Assembly (NCBI GenBank): GCA_946481295.1
Contig: CAMLLW010000009.1
Location: 1-52,541, forward strand
Length of the DNA stretch: 52,541 nucleotides
Direction: 5' to 3'
Source of the DNA: an uncultured Clostridia bacterium
Lineage (GTDB): Bacteria; Bacillota; Clostridia; Lachnospirales; UBA5962
Shown here one piece after another: positions 35,452 through 44,532 of this stretch. Numbering within the stretch: the first letter of the stretch is position 1; each line of letters starts with the position of its first letter. The notes beneath the pieces are model-generated. The model was not told where the DNA came from. It searched no databases and saw nothing but the letters and a program-made list of their open reading frames with translations. Made by a program: the position numbers and the translations under genes.

Positions 35452-36894
35452 ATGAGTGAAAAATATTTAGATGAAACTTGGCAAAATAGCATGAAAGTAA
35501 AATTTGATTATAATAATATGTTACAACAATTTTTTTCTAATGGTGAGGGAATAACATTAGATGATATAAAAAAAATTGAACCACAAATTAAAAATGCTAT
35601 TTATCAAATGAAAATTAAAAGAGAAGAAGGAAAAATGGACTGGCGTGATCTTCCTTATAATCAAGAAAATATTGTTAAAGATATAGAGGAATATGTTTTA
35701 AAAGTTAAAGATAATTTTGAAGCATTTGTAGTATTTGGTATTGGTGGCTCTGCTTTAGGACCACTTTCAGTACAACAAGCTATAAATCACCCCTTTTATA
35801 ATGAACTTTCAAGACAACAAAGAAATAACTTTCCAAAATTTTATGTAGTTGATAACATAGATCCTGAAAAACTAGTTTATTTATTTGATACAATAGATAT
35901 TACAAAAACACTTTTTAATGTTATATCAAAATCCGGTAGCACATCTGAAACAATGAGTCAATTTATGATAATAAAAGAAATGTTAGAAAAAAAATTAGGT
36001 AAAGATATAGCAAAAAATCATATTGTTTGCACTACTGATAAAGAAAATGGAAATTTAATAAAAATTGCAAAAGAAGAAAATTATAAAACATTTATTATAC
36101 CTGATGGAGTTGGCGGTAGATTTTCAGAACTTACTCCAGTAGGATTATTACCTGCAGCATTTACAGGAATAGATATAAAACAAATGTTAAAAGGCGCAAG
36201 TTTTATGGATAAAATATGTGAAAATGAAGATATATTTAAAAATCCTGCTTTTATGTATGCAATATTAAATTATATAGCCTATAAAAAAGGTAAAAATATT
36301 TGTGTATTAATGCCTTATGCTGATAGATTAAAATTTATATCTGACTGGTATGCACAATTATGGGCAGAATCTTTAGGTAAAAAATTTGACTTGGATAATA
36401 AAGAAATTTATGTAGGTATGACTCCTGTAAAATCATTAGGAGTAACAGACCAACATTCACAAGTTCAGTTATATACAGAAGGTCCTTTTGATAAAGTAAT
36501 AGTATTTATGACTGTAGAAAATTATAAAGAAACATTAGAAATACCAAAAATTTATCAAGATATTCCTAGTTTAGGATTTTTAGGTGGTATAACTCAAAAT
36601 AAACTTATACAAACAGAACAAATGGCTACAGAATATGCCTTATTAAAATCTGGAAAGATGAATATGACTATTACTCTTCCAGAAGTTAATGAATTTACAT
36701 TAGGAGAAATTTTATATTTATTTGAAGTATCTACAGGATTTGCTGGTGAACTTTTACATATAGATGCGTTTAACCAACCTGGAGTAGAAGAAGGCAAAAA
36801 TGCAACTTATGCTATGTTTGGTAGGCCAGGTTATGAAAATAAAAAACAAGAATTAGATTCTAGGCCAAAAAAAGATGAAAAATTTATAATATAA
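35452..36894 (+). CDS. pgi: Glucose-6-phosphate isomerase
   Basis: Protein of 480 residues with two SIS-fold domains, a little longer than the 450-residue Firmicute form. It interconverts glucose-6-phosphate and fructose-6-phosphate. Motifs: FGIGGSALGPL (about 95-105), SKSGSTSETMSQF (phosphate loop, about 163-175), VGGRFSELTPVGLLPAAF (PGI signature 1 in part, about 221-238), the region DQHSQVQLYTEGP (about 331-343) with the ring-opening histidine, and GELLHIDAFNQPGVEEGK at the C-terminus. Strong ribosome binding site AAAGGAGG. Monocistronic: a tRNA terminator lies upstream and a long hairpin downstream. Confidence 0.96.
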   Translation: MSEKYLDETWQNSMKVKFDYNNMLQQFFSNGEGITLDDIKKIEPQIKNAIYQMKIKREEGKMDWRDLPYNQENIVKDIEEYVLKVKDNFEAFVVFGIGGSALGPLSVQQAINHPFYNELSRQQRNNFPKFYVVDNIDPEKLVYLFDTIDITKTLFNVISKSGSTSETMSQFMIIKEMLEKKLGKDIAKNHIVCTTDKENGNLIKIAKEENYKTFIIPDGVGGRFSELTPVGLLPAAFTGIDIKQMLKGASFMDKICENEDIFKNPAFMYAILNYIAYKKGKNICVLMPYADRLKFISDWYAQLWAESLGKKFDLDNKEIYVGMTPVKSLGVTDQHSQVQLYTEGPFDKVIVFMTVENYKETLEIPKIYQDIPSLGFLGGITQNKLIQTEQMATEYALLKSGKMNMTITLPEVNEFTLGEILYLFEVSTGFAGELLHIDAFNQPGVEEGKNATYAMFGRPGYENKKQELDSRPKKDEKFII

Positions 36895-36896
36895 TA

Positions 36897-36940
36897 AAAA
36901 TTAATAAAGAATAGTATCAATACTATTCTTTATTAATTTT
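36897..36940 (+). terminator. Terminator of pgi
   Basis: A perfect 20-bp stem (36897-36916 with 36921-36940) with a TCAA loop, three bases after the pgi stop, followed by T-rich sequence. Confidence 0.88.
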
Positions 36941-37006
36941 TATTATATTATATGTACTAATATTAGAATTAATATTTCTATCTTTATTCTTATTTACATT
37001 AATCTA

Positions 37007-37035
37007 TTGATATACTAGAAACTATTTATTATAAT
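37007..37035 (+). promoter_or_regulatory. Candidate promoter of the rhamnogalacturonan cluster
   Basis: TTGATA (37007-37012), 17 bp, TATAAT (37030-37035). Transcripts would start near 37042, giving a leader of about 110 nt before the lyase ATG. No cre-like operator was recognised. Confidence 0.6.
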
Positions 37036-37151
37036 CCAAATTATAAGAATGAAATAATTGTATTAATACATTTATTTATCCTTTTTTATTTTAATCTTAT
37101 TTTATTTTACTATTTTCTTAACAAAATTTTAAAAATTTGGTGGGTGTTAGT

Positions 37152-38822
37152 ATGAATCAAAAGTTAAATTTACAAGTTTCAGATAAAAAAGTATTAATGG
37201 AAAATCAAAATATTAAAATCGAGTTAAATGAAAAAGCAAAAGCTACTTCACTTATTTTTAAGGACAAGGAATTATTAAAAAATTCTAATAAAGGTAATAC
37301 ATTTTATTGCGATTATCACATGGATGGAAAAGCTCATGCTATTTCCCCTACTAAGATTAAAGTAATAGAAAACTCTAAAAATCTTATACATATAGCTTAT
37401 GTAGATAATAGAAGTATGTTAGGAGTTTCATATCACTTTATGCTTAAAGATAATGATACTGCAATTTATTCTTATGTTAATGCTTGGAATAATCATGAAG
37501 ATGAATTCGAAATTAATGAATTTAGAACTGTATATAGAATTAGTAATGAATTATTACATATTGGATATAATTCTGAACGTTCTGGAATACAACCTACATC
37601 TGAACACATGAAGGAAGGTAGAAAAATCCAAGATGAAACATATGAATTAGAAGATGGAAGCTTATATACTAATAGTAACATATATTCTAAATACGATTAT
37701 GCTGGATATTTTAAAGAAAATGAATTTTGGGGGCAATACGGAAAAAACTATGGTTTTTGGTTTATCCCAGTAAATACAGGTTACTATGGATGTGGGCCTC
37801 TAAACCAAGATCTTTTAGTACATTATGATGGTATAATTTTAAACTATATGTGTAGTGAGCATTTTGGTAAAGGAAAATTTATGATTCCAAAAAATTGGGA
37901 AAAAATTTATGGCCCTTGGTGTATTTACCTAAATGAAGGTACAAATAAGATTAATGATGTAAAAAATAGAGTAAGTTATGAAAAAAAATTATGGCCATAT
38001 TCTTGGGTAAATGAAAAAAATTATAACCGTAAAACTACTACAGTAAAGGGAAATATAACTATAAATAAAAATAAACCAAATAATAAATTTATAATAGTAC
38101 TATCTAGTGGTAAAACAAATTCTAATGAACTTATAAAACAAAAAGATGGTTATACATTTTATTCAGAAACTAATGAAAATGGTGAATTTATAATTAAAGA
38201 TGTTAAACCAGATATTTATACAGCTCATATTTATAGTAATGGTGGAGATTTTATAGATACTCATACATTATCAAATATATATGTTGATGATGAACATGAA
38301 AAAAATATAGGCACAATAAATATTAATGCTCAAGAGAAAAGAATTATTTGGCAAATAGGAGAAAGCACACGTACAACAGAAGGATTTAAATTTAGTAGTC
38401 AGCTACGTAACTATATATGGAAAGATCTTGTTCCTAATAATTTAATATATACTGTTGGCCAAAGTAATAAAGATGATTGGTATTATTTACAATCAGATAA
38501 TGGGGCTTGGAAAATTCAGTTTAATAGTGATCTTATAAAAAACTATGATAATTTAAAATTAAGTATTGCATTGGCTGGTGCAACACAAAAAAATATGTTA
38601 AATGATACTGGAGCTAGTATATCAATTTATTTAAATGATAAAAGAATAAAAAATAAAAACCTTTCAAATGATAGAGCATCTTATAGATCTTCCTTAAGAA
38701 GTGGTGCTTATCATTTAGTTGAAACAAAAATTTATAAAGACGATATTAATAAAGGTATAAATGAATTTTTAATAAAAACAGATGGTTATTTAATGTACGA
38801 TACTATTATACTATCTGAATAA
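37152..38822 (+). CDS. Rhamnogalacturonan lyase-like protein (PL4 family), no signal peptide
   Basis: Protein of 556 residues from the ATG at 37152; GGTGGGTG sits just upstream, while a TTG five codons earlier overlaps it. Three-domain PL4 layout: an N-terminal beta-sandwich catalytic domain (about 1-290) with YNSERSGIQPTSEHM and KYDYAGYFKENEFWGQYGKNYG (in parts), a small FnIII/carboxypeptidase-regulatory-like domain (about 300-390, VKGNITINK to IGTINI), and a C-terminal jelly-roll carbohydrate-binding domain with RIIWQIGESTRTTEGF. PL4 enzymes cut the rhamnose-galacturonate backbone of pectin by beta-elimination. No signal peptide or lipobox is present, so it should act on imported oligosaccharides. 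Confidence 0.82.
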   Translation: MNQKLNLQVSDKKVLMENQNIKIELNEKAKATSLIFKDKELLKNSNKGNTFYCDYHMDGKAHAISPTKIKVIENSKNLIHIAYVDNRSMLGVSYHFMLKDNDTAIYSYVNAWNNHEDEFEINEFRTVYRISNELLHIGYNSERSGIQPTSEHMKEGRKIQDETYELEDGSLYTNSNIYSKYDYAGYFKENEFWGQYGKNYGFWFIPVNTGYYGCGPLNQDLLVHYDGIILNYMCSEHFGKGKFMIPKNWEKIYGPWCIYLNEGTNKINDVKNRVSYEKKLWPYSWVNEKNYNRKTTTVKGNITINKNKPNNKFIIVLSSGKTNSNELIKQKDGYTFYSETNENGEFIIKDVKPDIYTAHIYSNGGDFIDTHTLSNIYVDDEHEKNIGTININAQEKRIIWQIGESTRTTEGFKFSSQLRNYIWKDLVPNNLIYTVGQSNKDDWYYLQSDNGAWKIQFNSDLIKNYDNLKLSIALAGATQKNMLNDTGASISIYLNDKRIKNKNLSNDRASYRSSLRSGAYHLVETKIYKDDINKGINEFLIKTDGYLMYDTIILSE

Positions 38823-38876
38823 ATTCTAATTTTAATAAATAAAAAATTTACAATAAGAAAAGAGAAGGAATATACT

Positions 38877-40724
38877 ATGGAAGAATTAAGCTTCAAAGAA
38901 AATAAATATAATAATATACTTTTTGAAAGAACTTATCCAGATGAAGCACCTGGATGGATAAATAGTATTTACAATGAAAGAGAAGCTAAAATTATAAATT
39001 GTGATCAACAAATAGGTTCTATTAATTTTAAATTTAGATATTTTAAAGAAGATAGCGATGCTCTAAATGGAGATATAGCTACTATAGGAACATTTGAATA
39101 TTTTGAAGGAAACTTTATAAAAATAGAAACAAAAGCAATAAATTACAATATAAATCTAACAATTACAAATCCAAATTCAAAAACCCTTGAGCTAGAAATA
39201 ATTATTAATCAATTAGGTTCATATATATTTAAGATAGAAAATAATGAAACAAAAACTATTTCATTTAAAGAATATCTAACAGATAGAAGTTTAGAATTAA
39301 CATTTAAAAATTTAAATGAAACTGATACATACACTAATATTATAATAAATAAGTTATCAATTGTTCCTTTAGAATTAGAAAAAAATAATAAAAAAACTAT
39401 TTATATAGCTTCTGATTCTACAGTTCAAACTTATACTTCAAAGTATTATCCTCAAGCAGGATGGGGACAATTTTTACACTATTATTTATTTGAAAATCAT
39501 AATTCAATTATAAAAACAGATCCTAATAGTAGTTACTCTATGTCTACTATTTATGATTCTAATAATTTAACTATAATTAATAAATCAATTGGTGGTCGTA
39601 GTTCAAAATCATTTATTAAAGAATCAAAACTACATGAATTAGTAAAAACACTTTCTCCTAATGATTTATTTCTTATACAATGGGGACATAATGATGCTAG
39701 TAATAATAGACCTATGCGATATGTACCAGTAAAAAAATTTATTAATTACATTAAACAATATGTATATTCTGCTATAGATAGAGGAGCTATTCCAATATTA
39801 GTTACTCCTGTACCAAGATATAGTTTTAAAAATGAAACTGAAGCAAACATAAGTTTTAATAATTATAGAACAGAAATTTTAGAATATGCAAATAAAAATA
39901 GTATATTATGTATTGATTTAGGATTATTAGGTAGTAATTACTTAACTCAATTAGAAAAATTTAAAAGTGCTTCCTTATATATGAAATTACATAAAGATCA
40001 ATTTGATAATTACAAAGAAGGAATAGATGATAATACACATTTTAATAAAATAGGAGCCAAAAAAATGGCTAGATTTGTTGCACAAGAATTATCAAATATG
40101 ATTCCAAATATAAATTTTAATAAAGAAAGAATAGATTTCTTATGTACTCCAGAACATCTTACTGCTGAATTTATAAACTCAGAAAAATCAAAATATGTTC
40201 TTTTAAAATGGGATAAAGTTGCTAATGCTGATTTTTATATATTAAAAAAGAAAGATTTAAAAGGTAATATAATAAAAAAAATAGTTACAATTAAAAACTC
40301 TTATTCTGATTATCCTCAATCTGAACATAAAATGGATATTATATATGAAATAACTGCGCATCATGATCTAATTAATTCTAAGTCAAACAATATTTCATTA
40401 GAATACCCATTTATTGAAGTAAATCATAATAGTAACAATATTACAGGTATAAATTTATATGAAATAGATACAGAAACTATTCCTGGTAAAGTAAGCTTTT
40501 CTCTAAGATTTAATATTAATAAAAATATAGAAAATTATAAAGTAATATTAATAAACTCTTTATCTGGTCAACAATTATATATAGATAGTTTCAATAAATA
40601 TCAAGCAGAAGATTTACATAGTTATATAGTTAATAAAGAAAATAATTTATTTATTCGTTTAATAGGCTTTGATAAAAATGGTATTGAATATAGAAATAAC
40701 AGAGTTCAAATACCTACTATGTAA
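38877..40724 (+). CDS. Rhamnogalacturonan acetylesterase-like SGNH hydrolase (CE12)
   Basis: Protein of 615 residues. The N-terminal 170 residues are beta-rich and may be a carbohydrate-binding domain. A SGNH esterase follows with all four blocks: IASDSTVQTY (nucleophile Ser, about 178-187), IGGRSSKSF (about 239-247), WGHNDASN (about 268-275) and DDNTHFNKIGA with the Asp-His pair (about 384-394). A C-terminal Fn3-like segment covers about 410-615. It removes acetyl groups from rhamnogalacturonan and so opens it for the lyase encoded 54 bp upstream. No signal peptide, matching the lyase. Ribosome binding site GAGAAGGAA. Confidence 0.83.
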   Translation: MEELSFKENKYNNILFERTYPDEAPGWINSIYNEREAKIINCDQQIGSINFKFRYFKEDSDALNGDIATIGTFEYFEGNFIKIETKAINYNINLTITNPNSKTLELEIIINQLGSYIFKIENNETKTISFKEYLTDRSLELTFKNLNETDTYTNIIINKLSIVPLELEKNNKKTIYIASDSTVQTYTSKYYPQAGWGQFLHYYLFENHNSIIKTDPNSSYSMSTIYDSNNLTIINKSIGGRSSKSFIKESKLHELVKTLSPNDLFLIQWGHNDASNNRPMRYVPVKKFINYIKQYVYSAIDRGAIPILVTPVPRYSFKNETEANISFNNYRTEILEYANKNSILCIDLGLLGSNYLTQLEKFKSASLYMKLHKDQFDNYKEGIDDNTHFNKIGAKKMARFVAQELSNMIPNINFNKERIDFLCTPEHLTAEFINSEKSKYVLLKWDKVANADFYILKKKDLKGNIIKKIVTIKNSYSDYPQSEHKMDIIYEITAHHDLINSKSNNISLEYPFIEVNHNSNNITGINLYEIDTETIPGKVSFSLRFNINKNIENYKVILINSLSGQQLYIDSFNKYQAEDLHSYIVNKENNLFIRLIGFDKNGIEYRNNRVQIPTM

Positions 40725-40731
40725 TAAAAAT

Positions 40732-40757
40732 AACAGCTATAAAAGCTGTTTTTTTAT
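40732..40757 (+). terminator. Terminator after the acetylesterase gene
   Basis: AACAGCT (40732-40738) with AGCTGTT (40744-40750) followed by a T run to 40757. It separates the first two cluster genes from the transporter gene. Confidence 0.8.
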
Positions 40758-41037
40758 TGTACAACTAATTATTTTATTATTATATATCTTAATATATGTA
40801 CTTTTATGTAGATAAATTTTTAAAATTATTTTAGTAAATAATATATTTATATATAAAAATAACTAGTGAATGAATATAAATTTTAGTAATTAAATCTATA
40901 TAATTAAGCTAATTGTTTTTTAAGTATAATTAGTATACTATAAATTTATATTGTAATATAAAAAGATGAAAAGGGGTGTTTTAATAGTATTTAATTTTTT
41001 AACTGTATTAAAATAAAATTTTGGGGGTCGAACAATA
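40758..41037 (+). other. Intergenic region before the GPH transporter
   Basis: About 280 bp, very AT-rich. TATACT/TATAAT-like boxes occur near 40925-40939 but without a well-spaced -35, so the promoter is not placed. GGGGG at the 3' end is the transporter ribosome binding site. No supported gene. Confidence 0.5.
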
Positions 41038-42456
41038 ATGAATAGTGTGAAACAAGTTAGTCCTAGCTCCATTAATAATACTGTTAAATTTGGTTTGCGA
41101 GATAAAATAGGTTATATGTTTGGTGATCTTGCCAATTGTTTTATCTTAGGACTTGTAAACAGTTTTTTAATGATCTACTATACAAATGTTTTAGGAGTTT
41201 CTGGAGCATTAGTAGGTATGTTATTCTTTGCTGCAAGAATTATAGATGCATTTGCAGATGTAACAGTAGGACGTTTATGTGATATTTCAAAATTAACATC
41301 TGAAGGAAGATTTAGACCTTGGATTAAAAAAATGAAATATCCTTTTTGTATTGTTACCGTTATTTTATTTTTACCATTTGTAAATTTGTTTTCTCTTAAA
41401 TTAAAACTAGCTTACATATTTATTACTTATATAGCTTTTGGACTTTTTTTATCAACAATAAATATTCCTTATGGTTCAATGGCATCTGCAATTAGCTCTA
41501 ATCCAAATGATCGCGTATCTCTATCTACTTTTAGAAGTATAGGTTCTGCAATAGGTGGAGCATCTACTGGTTTTTTAATCCCAATATTTATGTATGAAAC
41601 ACTTGTCGATGGACATCAAGTAGTTTCTGGTACAAGATTTTTTATAATCTCTATAATTTGTGCATCTTTAGCTTTTATTGGATATATTGTGACTTTTAAT
41701 CTAACTACAGAACGTGTTCAAGTTAAAAAAAGTGAGCCTGTAAAAATTGGTAAATTATTAAAAGGACTTTTTGTAAATCGCGCTTTAGTTGTACTAGTTA
41801 TAGTAGATATTTTTATTGTAATTAATCAAATTTCAGCTGGAACTAATATGACATATTTATTTAATGATTATTTCCATAATAAAAAAGCTATGTCTGTTGC
41901 ACTTTTATTTACTTATGGAACAGTTGCTACTTTAGCCCCTTTTGCTACTTTTCTAACTACAAAATTTGGTAAAAAAGAAGCAAGTGTTGTAGCATTATTA
42001 ATTTCATCATGTATGTATTTAATGATGTTCTTTTTACATATAGAAAATCCTTGGTACTATTTAATCTTATTATTTATAGCTACTTTAGGATCTGGTCTAT
42101 TTAATTTAATGGTTTGGGCTTTTATAACAGATGTTATTGATTATCATCAATATATTACAGGTTTACGAGAAGATGGTACAGTTTATGGAATAAATTCTTT
42201 TGCAAGAAAATTTGGTCAAGCATGTGCAGGTGGAATAAGTGGCATTATGTTATCAATAATAGGTTATCAAGAGTCAGATACAGGTGGAGCTATACAAAGT
42301 TTAGTTGTAGAAAATAGAATATATGCTTTAGCAAATCTATTGCCTGCATTTTGTCTATTTATATCAGCAATAATACTATTATTTGGATATCCTCTTAATA
42401 GGAAAAAAACAATAGATATGGGAGAAGAATTAAGAAAAATAAATAATCAAAATTAA
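41038..42456 (+). CDS. GPH-family sugar:cation symporter
   Basis: Protein of 472 residues with about 12 membrane segments, MelB/GPH family. Signatures: GLRDKIGYMFGDLANCF (about 19-35), FFAARIIDAFADVTVGRLCD (about 62-81) with the cation-site aspartates, GRFRPWI and, in the C-terminal half, DVIDYHQYITGLREDGTVYGINSFARKFGQA (in parts). It lies between the esterase/lyase pair and a GH105 gene, so its likely cargo is a rhamnogalacturonan or unsaturated galacturonyl-rhamnose oligosaccharide; that is inferred from context. Confidence 0.88.
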   Translation: MNSVKQVSPSSINNTVKFGLRDKIGYMFGDLANCFILGLVNSFLMIYYTNVLGVSGALVGMLFFAARIIDAFADVTVGRLCDISKLTSEGRFRPWIKKMKYPFCIVTVILFLPFVNLFSLKLKLAYIFITYIAFGLFLSTINIPYGSMASAISSNPNDRVSLSTFRSIGSAIGGASTGFLIPIFMYETLVDGHQVVSGTRFFIISIICASLAFIGYIVTFNLTTERVQVKKSEPVKIGKLLKGLFVNRALVVLVIVDIFIVINQISAGTNMTYLFNDYFHNKKAMSVALLFTYGTVATLAPFATFLTTKFGKKEASVVALLISSCMYLMMFFLHIENPWYYLILLFIATLGSGLFNLMVWAFITDVIDYHQYITGLREDGTVYGINSFARKFGQACAGGISGIMLSIIGYQESDTGGAIQSLVVENRIYALANLLPAFCLFISAIILLFGYPLNRKKTIDMGEELRKINNQN

Positions 42457-42473
42457 AATATGGGGGAAATTTT

Positions 42474-43580
42474 ATGATTATAAAAAGAGAATTATTTATA
42501 GAAAAAGAAGAAGTAGAAAAAGTTATTGATCTATTAATTAATAATCTAACTAAAATAGAAGATAAAAATCAAGAATTTATTTTGAATTTTGATGGTTTAA
42601 AAGTCGATGATAAAAGTTGGAATATTTGGAATTGGCCACAGGGTATAGGATTATATGGTATTTATAAAAACTATCAAATAACTAAAAATCAAAAATCTCT
42701 TAATATAGTTAATGAATGGGTTACAAATAGAATGATAGAAGGTGCTCCACCTAAAAATGTAAATACAATGGCTCCTTTACTAACTATGGCTTATTTATAT
42801 GAACAAACCTCAGATTCAAAATATCTTCCATACTTAGAACAATGGGCTGAGTGGGTAATGAATGATATGCCTAGAACAAAAGAAAATGGACTTCAACATG
42901 AAACATACGGTCCTTCAAATACAAATCAATTATGGGACGATACATTAATTATGACAGTATTACCACTTGCAAAAATAGGTAAATTATTAAATAGACCTCA
43001 TTATTTAGAAGAAGCTAAGCATCAATTTTTAATACATATAAAATATTTACAAGATAAAAAAACAGGTTTATGGTATCACGGTTGGACATTTGAGGGCAAT
43101 CATAATTATGCAGAAGCTTTATGGGCAAGAGGTAATTGTTGGATAACAATGGCTATACCTGAAATTATTGATGTATTAGAATTATCAAAAGATGATTATT
43201 TAAGAAAATTTTTAATTGATACTTTGCAAGCTCAATTAGAATCTTTAGTAAAATATCAAGATGAATCAGGTTTATGGCATACACTAATTAATGATAAAAC
43301 TTCTTATTTAGAATCATCTGCAACTGCAGGTTTTGCTTATGGAATATTAAAAGCTATACATAAACATTATATTGATAATAAATATGAGGAAGTAGCATAT
43401 AAAGCTATACAGGGATTATTAAAAGAAATTAATGAAAATGGAGAAGTTCAAAAAGTATCTGTTGGTACAGGAATGGGAGATAATCTAGATTTTTATAAAA
43501 ATATTAGAACAACTGTTATGCCTTATGGTCAATCTCTAACAATTCTTTGCTTAACAGAATTATTAATATCATTCTGTTAG
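42474..43580 (+). CDS. Unsaturated rhamnogalacturonyl hydrolase (GH105)
   Basis: Protein of 368 residues, the full length of YteR/RhiN-type enzymes, an (alpha/alpha)6 barrel. It hydrates and removes the unsaturated galacturonate left by the lyase from the non-reducing end. Visible motifs: WNWPQGIGLYGI (about 56-67), the catalytic aspartate in LWDDTLIMTVLPLAK (about 154), GLWYHGW, ALWARGNCWITMA and SATAGFAYGI. No signal peptide, so the step is intracellular. It follows the transporter after 17 bp (ribosome binding site TGGGGGAAA). Confidence 0.9.
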   Translation: MIIKRELFIEKEEVEKVIDLLINNLTKIEDKNQEFILNFDGLKVDDKSWNIWNWPQGIGLYGIYKNYQITKNQKSLNIVNEWVTNRMIEGAPPKNVNTMAPLLTMAYLYEQTSDSKYLPYLEQWAEWVMNDMPRTKENGLQHETYGPSNTNQLWDDTLIMTVLPLAKIGKLLNRPHYLEEAKHQFLIHIKYLQDKKTGLWYHGWTFEGNHNYAEALWARGNCWITMAIPEIIDVLELSKDDYLRKFLIDTLQAQLESLVKYQDESGLWHTLINDKTSYLESSATAGFAYGILKAIHKHYIDNKYEEVAYKAIQGLLKEINENGEVQKVSVGTGMGDNLDFYKNIRTTVMPYGQSLTILCLTELLISFC

Positions 43581-43623
43581 CAATTACTCTTAATTTAATA
43601 GAATTTATAAAGGAATGATTAAT

Positions 43624-44463
43624 TTGTTAAATATTGCAATAAGAGGACATGATATATCAAATATAGAAAATATTCAACAACTAGCAACAAAAGCTAGAGA
43701 ATTAGGTGCTCAAAGTTTACAATTAGCTTTAGGAATTTCTTTTCCAAATTTAAAATGCGATTTAGAAAATATGAATCCTGGTTTAGGTAAATATTTTTAT
43801 AGAGTATTAGATAAAGAAAATATAGATGTTGCTATTTTAAGTTGCTACATAAATATGATTCATCCAGATTTAGAAATTCGTGAAAAATTATTAAAAAAAT
43901 TTGAATCTTATGTTAAATATGCAAAATATTTTGGTGCAACTATGGTTGCATCAGAAACAGGATGTGTATATCCTGAAATAAAATATACAGAAAAAAATTT
44001 CACAGAAGATGTATTTAAAGAAGCAGTATCTGTTATTAAAAGACTCGTGAAATCAGGTGAAAAATATAATACTTTAGTAGCTATTGAACCAGGATTAAAT
44101 CATCCTATACACTCTTTAGAAAAAACTAAAAGATTAATAGAAGAAGTAAATTCTGACTATTTAAGTATAATTTTAGATCCAACTAATTTAATAACATTAG
44201 AAAATTATAAAACTCAACCTGAAATTCTTGAAGAAGCTTTTAATTTATTTGGAGAAAAAATTAATGCAGTACATGTTAAAGATTTTACTATTGAAAATTT
44301 AAAGATTAAACCTGTGAATCTATTTGAAGGATTAATGCAAGTAGAAAAAATAATTGATATTATAGAAAAGCATAAACCAGGTAATTTTATTGTAATAGAA
44401 CAGACTAAAGATGAAGCAATAAAAACTGCGGTAGAAAAATTAAACTTAATACTTAATAAATAA
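43624..44463 (+). CDS. Sugar isomerase/epimerase-like TIM barrel protein
   Basis: Protein of about 279 residues, xylose-isomerase-like TIM barrel (AP endonuclease 2 family). Metal-site residues are placed as in the family: a Glu in VAIEPGLNHP (about 160), DPTNL (about 187), VHVKDF (about 216-221, His and Asp) and a final Glu in VIEQTK (about 259). The AAAGGA ribosome binding site touches the ATG at 43615 but is nine bases from TTG 43624, which I take as start. Last gene of the rhamnogalacturonan cluster, so it may isomerise a released sugar; the reaction cannot be named. Confidence 0.7.
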   Translation: MLNIAIRGHDISNIENIQQLATKARELGAQSLQLALGISFPNLKCDLENMNPGLGKYFYRVLDKENIDVAILSCYINMIHPDLEIREKLLKKFESYVKYAKYFGATMVASETGCVYPEIKYTEKNFTEDVFKEAVSVIKRLVKSGEKYNTLVAIEPGLNHPIHSLEKTKRLIEEVNSDYLSIILDPTNLITLENYKTQPEILEEAFNLFGEKINAVHVKDFTIENLKIKPVNLFEGLMQVEKIIDIIEKHKPGNFIVIEQTKDEAIKTAVEKLNLILNK

Positions 44464-44487
44464 AAATTTATTATAAAATAATAAATT

Positions 44488-44529
44488 AAATAGCAGTTAC
44501 AATTTATTATACATTTGTAACTGCTATTT
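44488..44529. terminator. Bidirectional terminator between pectin cluster and ileS
   Basis: A perfect 15-bp stem (44488-44502 with 44515-44529) with 12-nt loop between convergent genes; T-rich on both outer sides. Confidence 0.85.
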
Positions 44530-44532
44530 TTA

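Noticed and set aside
40966-41016. A 16-residue ORF (MKRGVLIV...) before the GPH transporter
   Set aside because: No ribosome binding site upstream and no regulatory codon run; it is likely chance in AT-rich DNA.
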